Of a stretch of 64,000 bases of DNA, positions 15,994 through 25,955 are shown piece by piece. The DNA comes from Nitrospira sp. (GTDB taxonomy: Bacteria; Nitrospirota; Nitrospiria; Nitrospirales; Nitrospiraceae). Each line of letters starts with the position of its first letter. Positions within the stretch are counted from its first letter, which is position 1. The stretch covers positions 1-64,000 of the forward strand of contig JACOEH010000006.1 of NCBI GenBank assembly GCA_024998685.1, in the 5' to 3' direction. A program made the position numbers and the translations under genes. Below the pieces are notes generated by a model that saw only the letters and a list, made by a program, of their open reading frames with translations, made no database searches and was not told the origin of the DNA.

Positions 15994-17424
15994 TCAGGTC
16001 GGTCGTAGGGCGCAAGGAACCATGATTGCGTCCTTCATGCCGTGCAGGATCTTCTTGTCGGCCGGGCAGAGCGTCGCCAGAATGCCGGTGAGTTCCGCTT
16101 TATCGTCCGACACGATGTAATAGGGAGACAATCGCGCCCGCCCGGACATGCCCACGATCGTCTGCATGCCTTCATCCAGGTAGTCCATGTCGAACAACCG
16201 GCCCTTATGGAACTCTTGTAAGATATAGGGTGTCGTCGGGAAGGATGCAAGCGCGTTCCGGAGCGCCTCATCCCATGCGTTCTGAGGCATGTCATGTCCG
16301 ATCGACACGCCGCGACTTCCCCACGCGAGTGCGGAAAAGCCGGAAGGCTTGATGACGAAACGGCGCTCCTTCTGCGTGGCCCTTTCGAGATCGGACCAAT
16401 TTGCAACCGCTCGTTCTCCGATCCGTAGGCCGGGAATCGTCGCAATCGCAGGAAGCGGTGCCGGATCGAGCAACCAGGTTTTCGGCATGATTGCCCTCAA
16501 ATGGAGCATGCAGTCCGGTCCGAGTTCCTTTTCCCAGAAAGGGCGAAGCATCGGATGGTGGAGCAGCGCGAAGGCGGATTTTTCCTCAAGAGCGGGCTTG
16601 TAGGGAGGAGTAATGGAAACCCAGGCTTTTTTCGCGGCATACTGGACGAGCTCGGCTTTTGGAATGTTCAATAAATCGAAGAGTTCATAAAAGCGATAGA
16701 TCACACTGATCGGCTGTTCACCGTCATGAATATGGAGGTGAAGCCCGTTCTCTGTAAACCGAATCTCGCGTGGCTCGACGCACCAAACGGGCATCCCCTC
16801 TTCGCGGAGTTGAGCGGCCAACCAGGACATTTCCGGCCGATAGTCTTTGGATTCTTCTGAGACCAAGATCGCCATACCTCCTTCATGCTCGCCTTGCGCG
16901 GATCGCAGCATGCGGGCAAACCCGCGTACCATTCCGTCTCGTCCTCCGATGAGGCGTGAATCACCGCTATCAAGGTCGTGATAGACGTGCGAGAGGCAGG
17001 CGGTGAGCCCGATGCCGCCTGGAACTGAATCCAGTTCGGTGATGACTACGCCGTCCTGTGTGGGGATCACATCGGGCCTGATGACGGCGGGCAGGGCATC
17101 GCGAAACCGTTTCATCCGGCTGTACTGCACCAAGGTGTCCGGTTTGCCTCGATCGAGGTATCCGGCAACCCAAGCGGGCTGAATGCCTTTGACGCTCTCG
17201 TTGTAGAGCCGATTCAGCGCTCGATAGAACGAGAGCAGTTGCGGTCCCAAATTGATGAAGAACTGCAGCTGATCGGAAGACAGGTAAAACGGGCAGGGGC
17301 TGACTCGCCACGACGCAGGCATGCCGAACAGACCGGCGCTCTGGAGCCGTGTCCGAACGGCTATGCAACGATCACGCGCTGCTTCAGGAGAGAGAGTCCG
17401 CCAGGCGGTTTGGGTCCGGGGCAC
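15994..17424 (-). CDS. ATP-grasp-like protein of unknown function
   Basis: This 476-residue soluble protein is most similar in pattern to the glutathionylspermidine-synthase/ATP-grasp fold: VVITELDSVPGGIGLTACL in the N-terminal half, RFVIKPSGFSALAWGSRGV as a likely nucleotide lysine loop, and PYILQEFHKG later. I cannot name a specific family. It is divergent from the Cys-cluster fusion gene at 17642, across a 217-bp shared upstream region. Ligation of an amine or amino acid is only an inference from the fold. Confidence 0.6.
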   Translation of the reverse strand: MPRTQTAWRTLSPEAARDRCIAVRTRLQSAGLFGMPASWRVSPCPFYLSSDQLQFFINLGPQLLSFYRALNRLYNESVKGIQPAWVAGYLDRGKPDTLVQYSRMKRFRDALPAVIRPDVIPTQDGVVITELDSVPGGIGLTACLSHVYHDLDSGDSRLIGGRDGMVRGFARMLRSAQGEHEGGMAILVSEESKDYRPEMSWLAAQLREEGMPVWCVEPREIRFTENGLHLHIHDGEQPISVIYRFYELFDLLNIPKAELVQYAAKKAWVSITPPYKPALEEKSAFALLHHPMLRPFWEKELGPDCMLHLRAIMPKTWLLDPAPLPAIATIPGLRIGERAVANWSDLERATQKERRFVIKPSGFSALAWGSRGVSIGHDMPQNAWDEALRNALASFPTTPYILQEFHKGRLFDMDYLDEGMQTIVGMSGRARLSPYYIVSDDKAELTGILATLCPADKKILHGMKDAIMVPCALRPT

Positions 17425-17641
17425 GTAAAACCTTTAGTTCTGTTTCGACATGTCGGAAATGCCGTATCAAATAGTGCAAGCCCCCGATGCTAGCACGCCC
17501 ATCATGGACCGACAAGAGGACGGCGGACTGCCTGATGAATGGACGGTAAGGGCAGAGCAATGCGGACCGTCGGCGCGGTGAGATGATGAGAAGCGAACCT
17601 TCCTTGCTACCGTCCGGCATGCATCGTATGATTGGATCGCG

Positions 17642-19132
17642 ATGGACCTCATGACAGTGGATTCCAAACAGACAATCAGAGTGCTCCCTCAGTTGGTTCC
17701 TGAAACAGCGTGTGCCCGTTGTGATGTGTGTTGTCGTTTTCCGGAAGCCGACAGTTTTCTCCGCCCATACTTTACGGGTCCGGAAATCAGCGATGCCGTG
17801 GCGCACGGAGTCACCGAGTCGTTCTTTCCCGACAAGTCCGGCTCGCAGGTTGAGCTTGTCAAGAACCCCGTCGGCGAGGGGTACTTCTGTCCGGCTTTTG
17901 ATTCGAAGTCAGGGCGGTGCGGCATGTACGACGTTCGCCCCTTGGATTGTCGGCTGTACCCGCTGGCGTTGATGTGGGACGCGTCGGGTCGAGAAGTCCT
18001 GCTTGGTTGGGATTCCAAATGCCCGTTCATGCCCGATGCGCCCTCACATGCGGTTCGCGAGTATGGTGAACGTGTCGCGGCCTCCCTTGCGGATGAAACG
18101 ATCTTGGAAGCGATTGCGGCTCATCCCCGCCTCATCGGCCGCTTTCAGGAGGATGTGGTCGTTCTCAAGACACTCCCGCATCTGACGGTTCGGCTTGTAC
18201 CCGAGCGAGTTGATTCTCGTCTCCGCCCGCTGACGTTGTCCGACGCGCCGGGTCTCGCGAAGGCGCTCGAGCGTGCTCAGGTGATTCGCCATGACGCGCC
18301 GGCCGCCTTTGCATTTCCCTACCATTATATGTGGACGGCGCTGCTTCCCTACCGGTGGATGGAGGCCGATCACACGCTGTTTCTTTTTGCCGAATCTCCG
18401 GACGGATGGTTTATGCCGCTCCCACCGCTCGGAACGGAGCCTTTGGATCAGGCGGTGGAGCAGGCGTTCGCGCTCATGCGGGCGTGGAACGGGCCGTCGC
18501 CGGTGAGTCGAATCGAGAATGTGATGGAGTCACAAAGACAACGGTTGGAGTGCGACGAAATCCTCTTCCGTCCGAAAGAAGGAGACTACCTTTATTCCGT
18601 CGAAGCGTTGGCTGCTTTGACGGGAGATCGTTATAAATCTCAGCGGGCACTCTGCAATCGCGCGGCTCGAGAACAGGCGGTCACGATCGAGCCGTATCGT
18701 GCCGACTATCGAGCCGACTGCGCGCGTCTCTATCGGCGATGGGCGGAGCAGAAGCGGAACGGCCGTCTTGACCAGATGGGGAAGCTGCTTTTGGAAGACG
18801 CAGAACCGGCCCATGCGCTCGTCTTTCAAGAGTACGAGCGGATCGGCTTGTCGGGCACCGTCGTGAGAGTCAACGATGACATCGTCGCCTACACCTTCGG
18901 CTACTGGTTGACTCCTCAAACCTGGTGCATCTTATTGGAGGTCGCGAACCGTTCCATCCCCGGTCTGGCTCAGTGGGTCTTCCGCGAAACCTGTCGAACG
19001 GCCATGGCGCAAGGGGCAGTCTATGTCAATGCCATGGATGATGCAGGTCTTCCGGGGCTCCGTGCGGCCAAGTCGGCCTATCGCCCCTCCATGGTTCTGA
19101 ACACCTGGGTGATCACAAGGACGACCACATGA
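17642..19132 (+). CDS. YkgJ-type Cys-cluster domain fused to a DUF2156/GNAT-like domain
   Basis: The 496-residue product begins with a YkgJ/CxxCxxCC cluster (CARCDVCC, then YFCPAF, RCGMYD and PLDCRLYPL, residues ~20-120), a probable metal- or FeS-binding module. The C-terminal half (about 290-490) resembles the DUF2156/LPG-synthase C-terminal acyltransferase fold: YLYSVEALAALTGDRYKSQR, ARLYRRWAEQK, TVVRVNDDIVAYTFGYWL, NAMDDAGLPGLRAAKSAY. Such domains transfer aminoacyl groups from tRNA or acyl groups from acyl-CoA. Its stop overlaps the histidine kinase start (ATGA), so output and sensing may be linked. Confidence 0.7.
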   Translation: MDLMTVDSKQTIRVLPQLVPETACARCDVCCRFPEADSFLRPYFTGPEISDAVAHGVTESFFPDKSGSQVELVKNPVGEGYFCPAFDSKSGRCGMYDVRPLDCRLYPLALMWDASGREVLLGWDSKCPFMPDAPSHAVREYGERVAASLADETILEAIAAHPRLIGRFQEDVVVLKTLPHLTVRLVPERVDSRLRPLTLSDAPGLAKALERAQVIRHDAPAAFAFPYHYMWTALLPYRWMEADHTLFLFAESPDGWFMPLPPLGTEPLDQAVEQAFALMRAWNGPSPVSRIENVMESQRQRLECDEILFRPKEGDYLYSVEALAALTGDRYKSQRALCNRAAREQAVTIEPYRADYRADCARLYRRWAEQKRNGRLDQMGKLLLEDAEPAHALVFQEYERIGLSGTVVRVNDDIVAYTFGYWLTPQTWCILLEVANRSIPGLAQWVFRETCRTAMAQGAVYVNAMDDAGLPGLRAAKSAYRPSMVLNTWVITRTTT

Positions 19133-21441
19133 CCCATCTGGAAGAGCGAACCGCTTCAACGGCTCGCCGTTATGAGTGGTTGATGTTCGTGATGGTCTTG
19201 ATCACGCTGTTTACTCTGGGCGTGGGGACCTTCCTGCTCGGTCATGTTGAGCGCAGTATCGTGGCCGCCGTCTGGCTCCCTCTGTTGGTGTTGCTGTTAT
19301 GGTCCACGATTCGATTGCGGGCGGAATATCGTCAAGCCCAGCAGGAAAGCGCCTGGGCGCGAGCCGCTGAGGCGGCCTTACTGCAAAGTCAGGAACGCAA
19401 TCGAGCGATTGTCGATACGGCGCTCGATGGAGTCATCACCATCGATGCAGCCGGAATCGTGACCGAATGGAATGCCCAGGCGACGGCGATCTTCGGATGG
19501 ACCCGCGAAGAGGCGATGGGGAAGTTGCTCTCAGACACGATCATCCCCGAGCGGGATCGTGAATCGCACGCACGGGGGATTCGAGAGTATCTCAAGACCG
19601 GAGTGGGCCCGGTGTTGAACCGCCGGATCGAGATCGCTGCGCGACATAAGGAAGGCCACGAGTTTCCTGTCGAGCTCGCCGTCTCGCCGGCGCGTATCGG
19701 TGAAGCGTATATCTTCAGCGCGTTCCTGCGGGACATTACGGATCGTCGTCAGGCCGAACGACGGCTGGCGTCCCAATATGCGGTGACGCGGGTTCTATCC
19801 GAGGCCCTGACACTGGAGGAAGCGGTACCAAGGATCACTCAGGCAGTCGGTGAAAGTCTTGAATGGGACCTCGGTATATTTTGGCGAGTGGACAAGCAAG
19901 CTGGTATATTGCGGTGTCTCCATCGTTGGCAAGCAGAGACGGTCCGCGCCGATGAATTCATTGCAGCGAAGCAGCTCCGGAGCTTCAAGATCGGGGTGGG
20001 GCTGCCGGGTCGAATTTGGGAAAACGGGCGGCCGATGTGGATCAGCGATGTGACGTGTGATCCCACTTTTGTGGGAGCGGATTTAGCTGCCAAAGCCGGG
20101 CTTCACGGAGCCTTCGGGTTTCCGATTCGTATCGGCGGTGAAGTCGAGGGGGTCATCGAATTCTTCAGCCATCAGGTCCACGAGCCGGACCGCGAGCTGC
20201 TCAGTATGATCACCGATGTCGGCCTCAAAATAGGGCAATTCGGCGAACGCACGAGAGCCGAAGAGGCGTTGCGCCTGACGGAGGCGCAACTGCGCCAAGC
20301 GCAGAAGATGGAGGCCGTGGGGCGGCTCGCCGGTGGTGTCGCCCATGATTTCAATAATTTGCTGACGGTGATTCGTGGATACAGCGAGTTGATTCTGAGT
20401 CGCTTGGCGCCGACGGATCCCGCGCGACGTGAGATGGAAGAAGTCAAAAAAGCCGCTGATCGAGCCGCCGGCCTGACCAGCCAACTGCTGGCATTCAGCC
20501 GCCGACAATTTGTCGCGACCAAGATCGTGGATTTGAACGCGATCGTCATGAACATGGACGGGATGCTGCGGCGGCTGTTAGGCGAGGACATCATTGATCT
20601 CTGTGCCGACCTCGAGCCGCATTTGGGATCGATCAAGGCCGATCCGGGGCAGATCGAGCAAGTGATCATGAATCTGGCCGTGAATGCTCGGGACGCCATG
20701 CCGACGGGCGGCCAGCTGACGATTCAGACTCGGAATGTCGCCATCGGGAAAGACCCTCGACGTGAAACCATGATACTCGACAAGGGAACGTACGTGCTCC
20801 TTGCAATCAGGGATACGGGTCATGGGATGAGCGAAGAAACCCAATCGCATTTGTTCGAGCCGTTCTTTACCACCAAAGAAAAAGGGAAGGGAACGGGCCT
20901 TGGGTTGTCCACTGTATACGGTATCGTGAAGCAAAGCGGTGGAACGATTGGGATCGAAAGCACGCCGGGACTGGGAACCACGTGCAAGATCTTCTTCCCG
21001 AAAGTAGATGAGATCGCACAAGCCGCGCCGGTCACCAATGGAGCAGTGGGCAGAGCGATCGGGCGCGAAACTATCCTCGTCGTCGAGGACGACCCGTCGG
21101 TGCGCGGACTCGTGCAAGAAGCCCTTCGCCTCAGTGGATACGAGGTATTGATCGCGCGTCACGGCATCGAAGCGCTTCTGACCGGCGCGAAGCATCCGGG
21201 CCCTATCCATTTATTGCTGACGGACGTCGCGATGCCGCAGATGAGTGGGCCGGAGGTCGCAGAAAAACTAACGGTGGTGAGGCCGGAAATCAAGATCTTG
21301 TACATGTCCGGCTACCCCGATCATCCGGTATTCGAGCAGGGCGGGATCAAACGAGACACGGCCTTTCTCCAGAAGCCCTTTACGCCGAATCTGCTGACCC
21401 AAAAAGTTCGTGAAGTGCTCGATGGGAAGAAGGTGGCCTAG
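19129..21441 (+). CDS. Hybrid sensor histidine kinase (2 TM, PAS, GAF, HisKA, HATPase, REC)
   Basis: The 770 residues run in order: two transmembrane helices with almost no periplasmic loop (~18-62), PAS (~85-205, TIDAAGIVTEWNAQATAIFG), GAF (~215-370), HisKA with H406 in GGVAHDFNNLL, a HATPase (DTGHGMSEETQSHLFEPFF, GTGLGLSTVYG) and a receiver domain (ILVVEDDPSVRG, acceptor D699 in LLTDVAMP). The lack of a periplasmic sensor suggests that it senses through PAS/GAF in the cytoplasm. It is coupled by overlap to the Cys-cluster fusion gene. No separate response regulator adjoins it. Confidence 0.9.
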   Translation: MTHLEERTASTARRYEWLMFVMVLITLFTLGVGTFLLGHVERSIVAAVWLPLLVLLLWSTIRLRAEYRQAQQESAWARAAEAALLQSQERNRAIVDTALDGVITIDAAGIVTEWNAQATAIFGWTREEAMGKLLSDTIIPERDRESHARGIREYLKTGVGPVLNRRIEIAARHKEGHEFPVELAVSPARIGEAYIFSAFLRDITDRRQAERRLASQYAVTRVLSEALTLEEAVPRITQAVGESLEWDLGIFWRVDKQAGILRCLHRWQAETVRADEFIAAKQLRSFKIGVGLPGRIWENGRPMWISDVTCDPTFVGADLAAKAGLHGAFGFPIRIGGEVEGVIEFFSHQVHEPDRELLSMITDVGLKIGQFGERTRAEEALRLTEAQLRQAQKMEAVGRLAGGVAHDFNNLLTVIRGYSELILSRLAPTDPARREMEEVKKAADRAAGLTSQLLAFSRRQFVATKIVDLNAIVMNMDGMLRRLLGEDIIDLCADLEPHLGSIKADPGQIEQVIMNLAVNARDAMPTGGQLTIQTRNVAIGKDPRRETMILDKGTYVLLAIRDTGHGMSEETQSHLFEPFFTTKEKGKGTGLGLSTVYGIVKQSGGTIGIESTPGLGTTCKIFFPKVDEIAQAAPVTNGAVGRAIGRETILVVEDDPSVRGLVQEALRLSGYEVLIARHGIEALLTGAKHPGPIHLLLTDVAMPQMSGPEVAEKLTVVRPEIKILYMSGYPDHPVFEQGGIKRDTAFLQKPFTPNLLTQKVREVLDGKKVA

Positions 21442-21609
21442 AAGGCTGTTGAAAAAACTATTCTGAAGGAGGAAGAAGCCTCGTCTTCAGGAAAGGTCTC
21501 TTACTCCGACTTCCCGCGGTCCCTGTCTTTACGATCTCGTGTCCTGCGCCAGCCCGGTCTTGTTCGCCCTACGTCATCGGATCCGTGATAGGCATCCTTC
21601 CGTTACGCC

Positions 21610-22119
21610 TCATGGCCTTCCGTTGCGCAATTCCGACAGGGCTTCGAGAATGTCCGCCGGGCGTGGTGGACAGCCCGGGATACGGACGTCGACCGGAATG
21701 TGTCGTTCAACCGGCCCGGTCACTGCATAGCAGCCTTTGAACATGCCGCAGTGGATCGCACAGTCGCCGAGCGCAATGACGAGTTTTGGGTCAGGAGTTT
21801 GCTTGTGCGCATCTTTCAATGCCCGCTCCATGTTGACGGTGACCGGCCCCGTCACGATCAATGCGTCTGCATGGCGCGGAGAAGCTGCGATGTGAATGCC
21901 GAATTGTTCCGCGTCGTACACGGGATTCATGAGCGCATTCATTTCCATCTCACAGGCGTTGCACGAGCCGGTATCCACTTCACGGATCGCGAACGACCGT
22001 TTGAAGAGTCCGGCTTTCTTCTTAACTTCCGGGACGACGGGCACCGCAGCCGGCTCTCCTTTTTGATACTGGCCCGTCACGACCCCGATCTTCAGACTTT
22101 TTTTGATGATACGGAACAT
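21610..22119 (-). CDS. Hyf/Ehr-complex small subunit (NuoB-like FeS protein)
   Basis: This 169-residue homologue of HycG/HyfI and NuoB would carry the [4Fe-4S] cluster nearest the active site or quinone. The ligand cysteines are C53 and C56 (TGSCNACEME), C120 (GDCAIHCG) and C150 (PGCPPRP), all retained; C124 and C130 are extra. The CxxC spacing at the first pair is hydrogenase-like rather than the adjacent CC of NuoB. It is the last gene of the six-gene minus-strand operon, 11 bp after the large subunit. Confidence 0.88.
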   Translation of the reverse strand: MFRIIKKSLKIGVVTGQYQKGEPAAVPVVPEVKKKAGLFKRSFAIREVDTGSCNACEMEMNALMNPVYDAEQFGIHIAASPRHADALIVTGPVTVNMERALKDAHKQTPDPKLVIALGDCAIHCGMFKGCYAVTGPVERHIPVDVRIPGCPPRPADILEALSELRNGRP

Positions 22120-22130
22120 GTTCGGCCTCC

Positions 22131-23729
22131 CTACAGATCATTCCCCGCGTATGAGAGGTTAAAGCTCTTGTTGATGAGTGGAAAGTCCGGGATGATATTC
22201 CCCAGTACCGCCCATTGAATGGCAGGCCAATTCACGAATGACGGGTCACGGACCTTGCACCGATGAATCCGGCCGCCTTCCCCCGCCATCACCATATAGA
22301 GAATTTCCCCTCGCCACCCTTCAACCGCTGATAACGTCCAGTCGCCAGGGTCCGGTGACCGACTCGGTTCATTGGCGATCGGACCATCCGGGATCTTGCC
22401 GCGCAACTCGCGAATGAGCCGAATGGATTCGTGAATCTCATCGCCACGAACGCGCAATCTGGCCCTCACATCACCATAGCGATACAGGGCCACGTTCACG
22501 GGTAATGCGTCATACGCGGCGAATGGGCGATCACGCCTCAGGTCGCAATCCATGCCCGATGCCCGGCCCACGACGCCCATCACCGCATGATCCCATGCCG
22601 TTCGCTCGTGGAGAATTCCCGTCGTCTCCAGTCGATCGGTGAGCGAGGCATTCGCAAAAATGATGGCTCCCACTTCTGAGAAGTCCAGCTGGATTCGGTT
22701 CAGTTCCTCGACGATCTCGGTGAGTCGGCCGTTGTCTATATCCCGCGTCACCCCCCCGACCCGGATGGCGCCTCGCAGGAACCGTGACCCTGTCAGCCGG
22801 TCATTGAGCTGCATAATCCGCTCTTTCATCCGACCGCAATGCGCATGGGCCAGCGCATAGGCCGTGTCATTGCACATGGCGCCGATGTCGCCGAGATGAT
22901 TGGACAGCCGTTCCAGCTCCAGAAAGAGAGTGCGCAGATACGTGGCGCGCCGAGGCACTTCGAGATGCAGAAGCGTTTCAACCGCCTGGCAATAGGCGAG
23001 ACCGTGCCCCACCGTCGTATCTCCGGACACGCGCTCCGCCAGCGGCAACGCGTCGATCAGCGTCTGTTGTTCGAACAGCTTTTCTACACCACGGTGTTTC
23101 CAAAAATGGCGCAGCTCGAGTTGCATAATCGGTTCACCGGCCACAGAAAACCGAAAATGTCCCGACTCGATAATCCCGGCATGGATAGGCCCCACCGGTA
23201 CTATGAATACCCCTTCTCCTTCAATATGGCGGAAGTGATGTTCGCCCTGCTGCCGACCGAGCACACGGTCCCAGGGAAAATCCTTCCGAAGGGGGTGCAT
23301 CCCTTTCGGCCAGTGCTCGTGTCGGACGAGACGTCGCAAGTCCGGGTGCCCTTGAGGAATCAAGCCGAACATGTCGCGAATCTCGCGCTCATACCAATGA
23401 GCGGCATGAATGTGCGGGGTAATGGAAGGAAACAGCCGATCGTTGCCGATGAGTTCAGTGGACAACATCACCCAGTGGTGAGAGCCCTCCAGCGTAAACA
23501 AGTAGTAGAGTCCGTAGGTGTCGCGAACGGGGCGATGATCACAAGCCCATAAGAGCGTCAGCCTGCCGCGAAAATTCGGTTGGGTATGGAGATAGTGAGT
23601 GATCGCCGGCAGAAGATCCTTGGGGACCACGAAATGTGAAGACTTCGCACAGACCGGGGCATTCTGCCGAATGGCCGGGAACGCGACTTTGAGCACATCG
23701 TCACAGAGCCTTGCCTCCGGCATGATCAT
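22131..23729 (-). CDS. Hyf/Ehr-complex large subunit (NuoC-NuoD fusion) lacking Ni ligands
   Basis: In this 532-residue protein, residues ~1-170 are NuoC-like (HWYEREIRDMFGLIPQGHPD) and the rest is NuoD/HycE-like (VGPIHAGIIESGHFRF, HRGVEKLFE). In [NiFe] enzymes of this group the metal is held by two CxxC pairs. Here the first reads ERVSGDTT (S235, T238) and the C-terminal one reads SFNLSYAG (S526, G529). All four ligands are therefore replaced, and no C-terminal maturation peptide is seen. It cannot be a normal hydrogenase; it fits the energy-converting hydrogenase-related (Ehr) group or a quinone-reactive relative. Confidence 0.88.
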   Translation of the reverse strand: MIMPEARLCDDVLKVAFPAIRQNAPVCAKSSHFVVPKDLLPAITHYLHTQPNFRGRLTLLWACDHRPVRDTYGLYYLFTLEGSHHWVMLSTELIGNDRLFPSITPHIHAAHWYEREIRDMFGLIPQGHPDLRRLVRHEHWPKGMHPLRKDFPWDRVLGRQQGEHHFRHIEGEGVFIVPVGPIHAGIIESGHFRFSVAGEPIMQLELRHFWKHRGVEKLFEQQTLIDALPLAERVSGDTTVGHGLAYCQAVETLLHLEVPRRATYLRTLFLELERLSNHLGDIGAMCNDTAYALAHAHCGRMKERIMQLNDRLTGSRFLRGAIRVGGVTRDIDNGRLTEIVEELNRIQLDFSEVGAIIFANASLTDRLETTGILHERTAWDHAVMGVVGRASGMDCDLRRDRPFAAYDALPVNVALYRYGDVRARLRVRGDEIHESIRLIRELRGKIPDGPIANEPSRSPDPGDWTLSAVEGWRGEILYMVMAGEGGRIHRCKVRDPSFVNWPAIQWAVLGNIIPDFPLINKSFNLSYAGNDL

Positions 23730-23735
23730 CCTCTC

Positions 23736-25274
23736 CTATTGAATCACCAGAATTGCGGCTGCCCGTTCTAAAAGCTGTTGTATGGGCTGTGGTAGAAACA
23801 AGCTGAATCCCACCAGCGCTCCGGCAAGAAGAATGATCGGTAAATGACCGAGTGTCCAGACTTCTCCCCGCACAATACCCTCCGGAGGCGTTCCCCACAC
23901 CATCCCGGTCATGCGATACAGCAGTCCGCCGAACGAAAGAACCGCAGAGACCAGAAATACTGAAGCCAGTGCGACCCGGCCGAATTGGTCCGATAATGTC
24001 ACCGTCACCATGCCCTCGGTACCGGTAAACTCTATTCCTGGAACCCCTTGCGAAGCCAAGGCCGTGAGAATCTGGACTTCGCTGGCAAATGCCGCAAACG
24101 GAGGAAGCGCCGATAAAGCCAACCCCGAGATCATCAGGGCCGTTGCTGTCCAAGGTTGCGCCATGGCCACCCCTTGCACATCACCGATTTCCACCGTGTG
24201 AAAGCGACGGTGAATGTTGCCTGCAGCAAAAAACGCCATCGATTTAGCCAACGCATGGTTCAAGAGATGAAACAGGCCGCCGAAAGTTCCCAGTGGACCG
24301 CCGACTCCAAATCCGATCATGGCGATCCCCATGTGCTCGATGCTGGAATAAGCAAACAGCCGCTTATAGTTGTGCTGGATGAGGAGAAAGAACGCCGCCG
24401 TCACGAAGGAGGCAAAGCCGAGCAGCGCCAACAGCCCACCGGCGAAGGCAAACGGAACGGCGTGATCAACGATCATCCTCACCCTTAGGATCGCATAGGC
24501 CGCGACCACTTCGAGGACACCTGCGAGCATGGCGACTACCGGAGCCGGGGCCTCCATATACGCATCCGGCAACCAGGTGTGCATCGGGACGAGCCCTACC
24601 TTAGTGCCATACCCCACCAGGATGAAGATGAAGGCCAACTTGAGGACATGCGGATTCAACCGATCGGCCACGGGGAGCAGCTGTGTCACGTTTAATCCTT
24701 GACTGGCATCACTCAGTACATGCAGTGACGAGTAATACAGCAGTACGACACCGAACAATGCGAGCGAGATTCCCACCGAACATAAAATGAGGTATTTCCA
24801 CCCGGCCTCCAGCGACTCTCGTCGTCTCCAAAAAGCGATGAGAAAGGTGGTGGCGAGCGTCGTCGCCTCGATGGCTACCCATTGCACCCCGACACTATTC
24901 GCAACGGTCGCGACCACCATGGCGAGCAGAAACATATGAAAGAGAAAAAAGAACAAGTTGAGGCGTGAAGGTGCGATCGCGCCCCGTGCCACTTGTTCGT
25001 CCATGTACGAACGCATGTAGAACGAACATGCCGATCCGACCACTCCGATAATGAACAGAATGAAGGTCGACAACGCGTCGAGGTACACCAACTGGTCCAA
25101 CGTCGTGAATGAGCCGTCTCTCAGCACGGTCCGGGTGATCGCGATTTCGGCCGTCACGATGGTGCCCATACTGGCCAAGTTGATCGCGTGGAGCAGTGCG
25201 GAGCGGCGGACGACCAGGCTCAGCCATCCCGCGAGAAGCGGCGCGACCAGCAAGACCACGACTGTGATCGTCAA
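23736..25274 (-). CDS. Hyf/Ehr-complex antiporter-like membrane subunit (HyfF/NuoN-like)
   Basis: This 512-residue multi-helix protein belongs to the Mrp/NuoL-M-N ion-translocating family. Diagnostic segments are VGLVPMHTWLPDAYMEAPAP and QHNYKRLFAYSSIEHMGIAM, the lysine-histidine region of these subunits. The start is a TTG at 25274 with GGAGGG just before it, 11 bp after the HyfE-like gene. It probably moves protons or sodium ions across the inner membrane as part of the complex. Confidence 0.88.
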   Translation of the reverse strand: MTITVVVLLVAPLLAGWLSLVVRRSALLHAINLASMGTIVTAEIAITRTVLRDGSFTTLDQLVYLDALSTFILFIIGVVGSACSFYMRSYMDEQVARGAIAPSRLNLFFFLFHMFLLAMVVATVANSVGVQWVAIEATTLATTFLIAFWRRRESLEAGWKYLILCSVGISLALFGVVLLYYSSLHVLSDASQGLNVTQLLPVADRLNPHVLKLAFIFILVGYGTKVGLVPMHTWLPDAYMEAPAPVVAMLAGVLEVVAAYAILRVRMIVDHAVPFAFAGGLLALLGFASFVTAAFFLLIQHNYKRLFAYSSIEHMGIAMIGFGVGGPLGTFGGLFHLLNHALAKSMAFFAAGNIHRRFHTVEIGDVQGVAMAQPWTATALMISGLALSALPPFAAFASEVQILTALASQGVPGIEFTGTEGMVTVTLSDQFGRVALASVFLVSAVLSFGGLLYRMTGMVWGTPPEGIVRGEVWTLGHLPIILLAGALVGFSLFLPQPIQQLLERAAAILVIQ

Positions 25275-25285
25275 GGGGCCCTCCG

Positions 25286-25951
25286 CTATTCCTTCAGTAT
25301 GGTGAGTCGGTCTGTATTCACACTATCGAACGCGTCTTGTAAGCGATTCGTATAGATCCCCGCGATCAATGCCGCAATGAGCACGTCGAAGAACACACCG
25401 AGTTCCACGATCAACGGCATCCCGTGTGTGGCCGCCGTGGCCCCCAGGAACAGCCCGTTTTCCATGACCAGAAAGCCCACCAGTTGCGTGACGGCCTTTT
25501 GCCTCGCAATCATCGTGAACAATCCGATGAGCACGATCGCGAGGGCGATGGCTAAAGAATCCCGCGTGAGGAGAGAGCCCAACGGAATGATCGGCTGCGC
25601 GATGAAGAAGGCCAGCATGACCAGCCCGCCGCAGATCAACAGCCCGGCCGGCACGTTGACGTACATCACCAGCTCCCGCTTGACGTTGAGGCGATCAATG
25701 ATTTTCTTAAGGACCCGCGGAATGATGATCACTTTGATGACACCGGTCAGTGCCGCAGCGATATAGATGTGCTGGTTCCCGGTCAAATAGGCCACCAGCG
25801 TTGCAGTCAGGACGAGAAAGGCCGACTGCAGGGCGAACAGGTCGACGCAGGCCGAGAGCCGCCGTTGCGCCACAATCGCGAAACAGGTCAACAAGAGCAA
25901 GGCCGAGCATAAGTTGACGAGTTGTGATCCAATGGAAGAAAGCACCGGCAT
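25286..25951 (-). CDS. Hyf/Ehr-complex membrane subunit (HyfE-like)
   Basis: This 221-residue protein with about six to seven helices resembles hydrogenase-4 component E. Markers are VIIIPRVLKKIIDRLNVKREL in a cytoplasmic loop and LVGFLVMENGLFLGA near the C-terminus, where a membrane glutamate is expected by analogy with NuoK. It lies four bp after the HyfC-like gene and 11 bp before the HyfF-like gene. Confidence 0.85.
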   Translation of the reverse strand: MPVLSSIGSQLVNLCSALLLLTCFAIVAQRRLSACVDLFALQSAFLVLTATLVAYLTGNQHIYIAAALTGVIKVIIIPRVLKKIIDRLNVKRELVMYVNVPAGLLICGGLVMLAFFIAQPIIPLGSLLTRDSLAIALAIVLIGLFTMIARQKAVTQLVGFLVMENGLFLGATAATHGMPLIVELGVFFDVLIAALIAGIYTNRLQDAFDSVNTDRLTILKE

Positions 25952-25955
25952 CCGT

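Noticed and set aside
20578-21210. 210-residue minus-strand frame inside the hybrid kinase
   Set aside because: It is a shadow of the kinase, whose domains and motifs are complete.
21442-21609. GGCTGTTGAAAAA motif after the hybrid kinase as a repeat element
   Set aside because: Only one copy is present in the window, so repetition cannot be shown.
22131-23729. Call as a functional [NiFe] hydrogenase
   Set aside because: All four nickel-ligand positions are non-cysteine, and no maturation genes are nearby.
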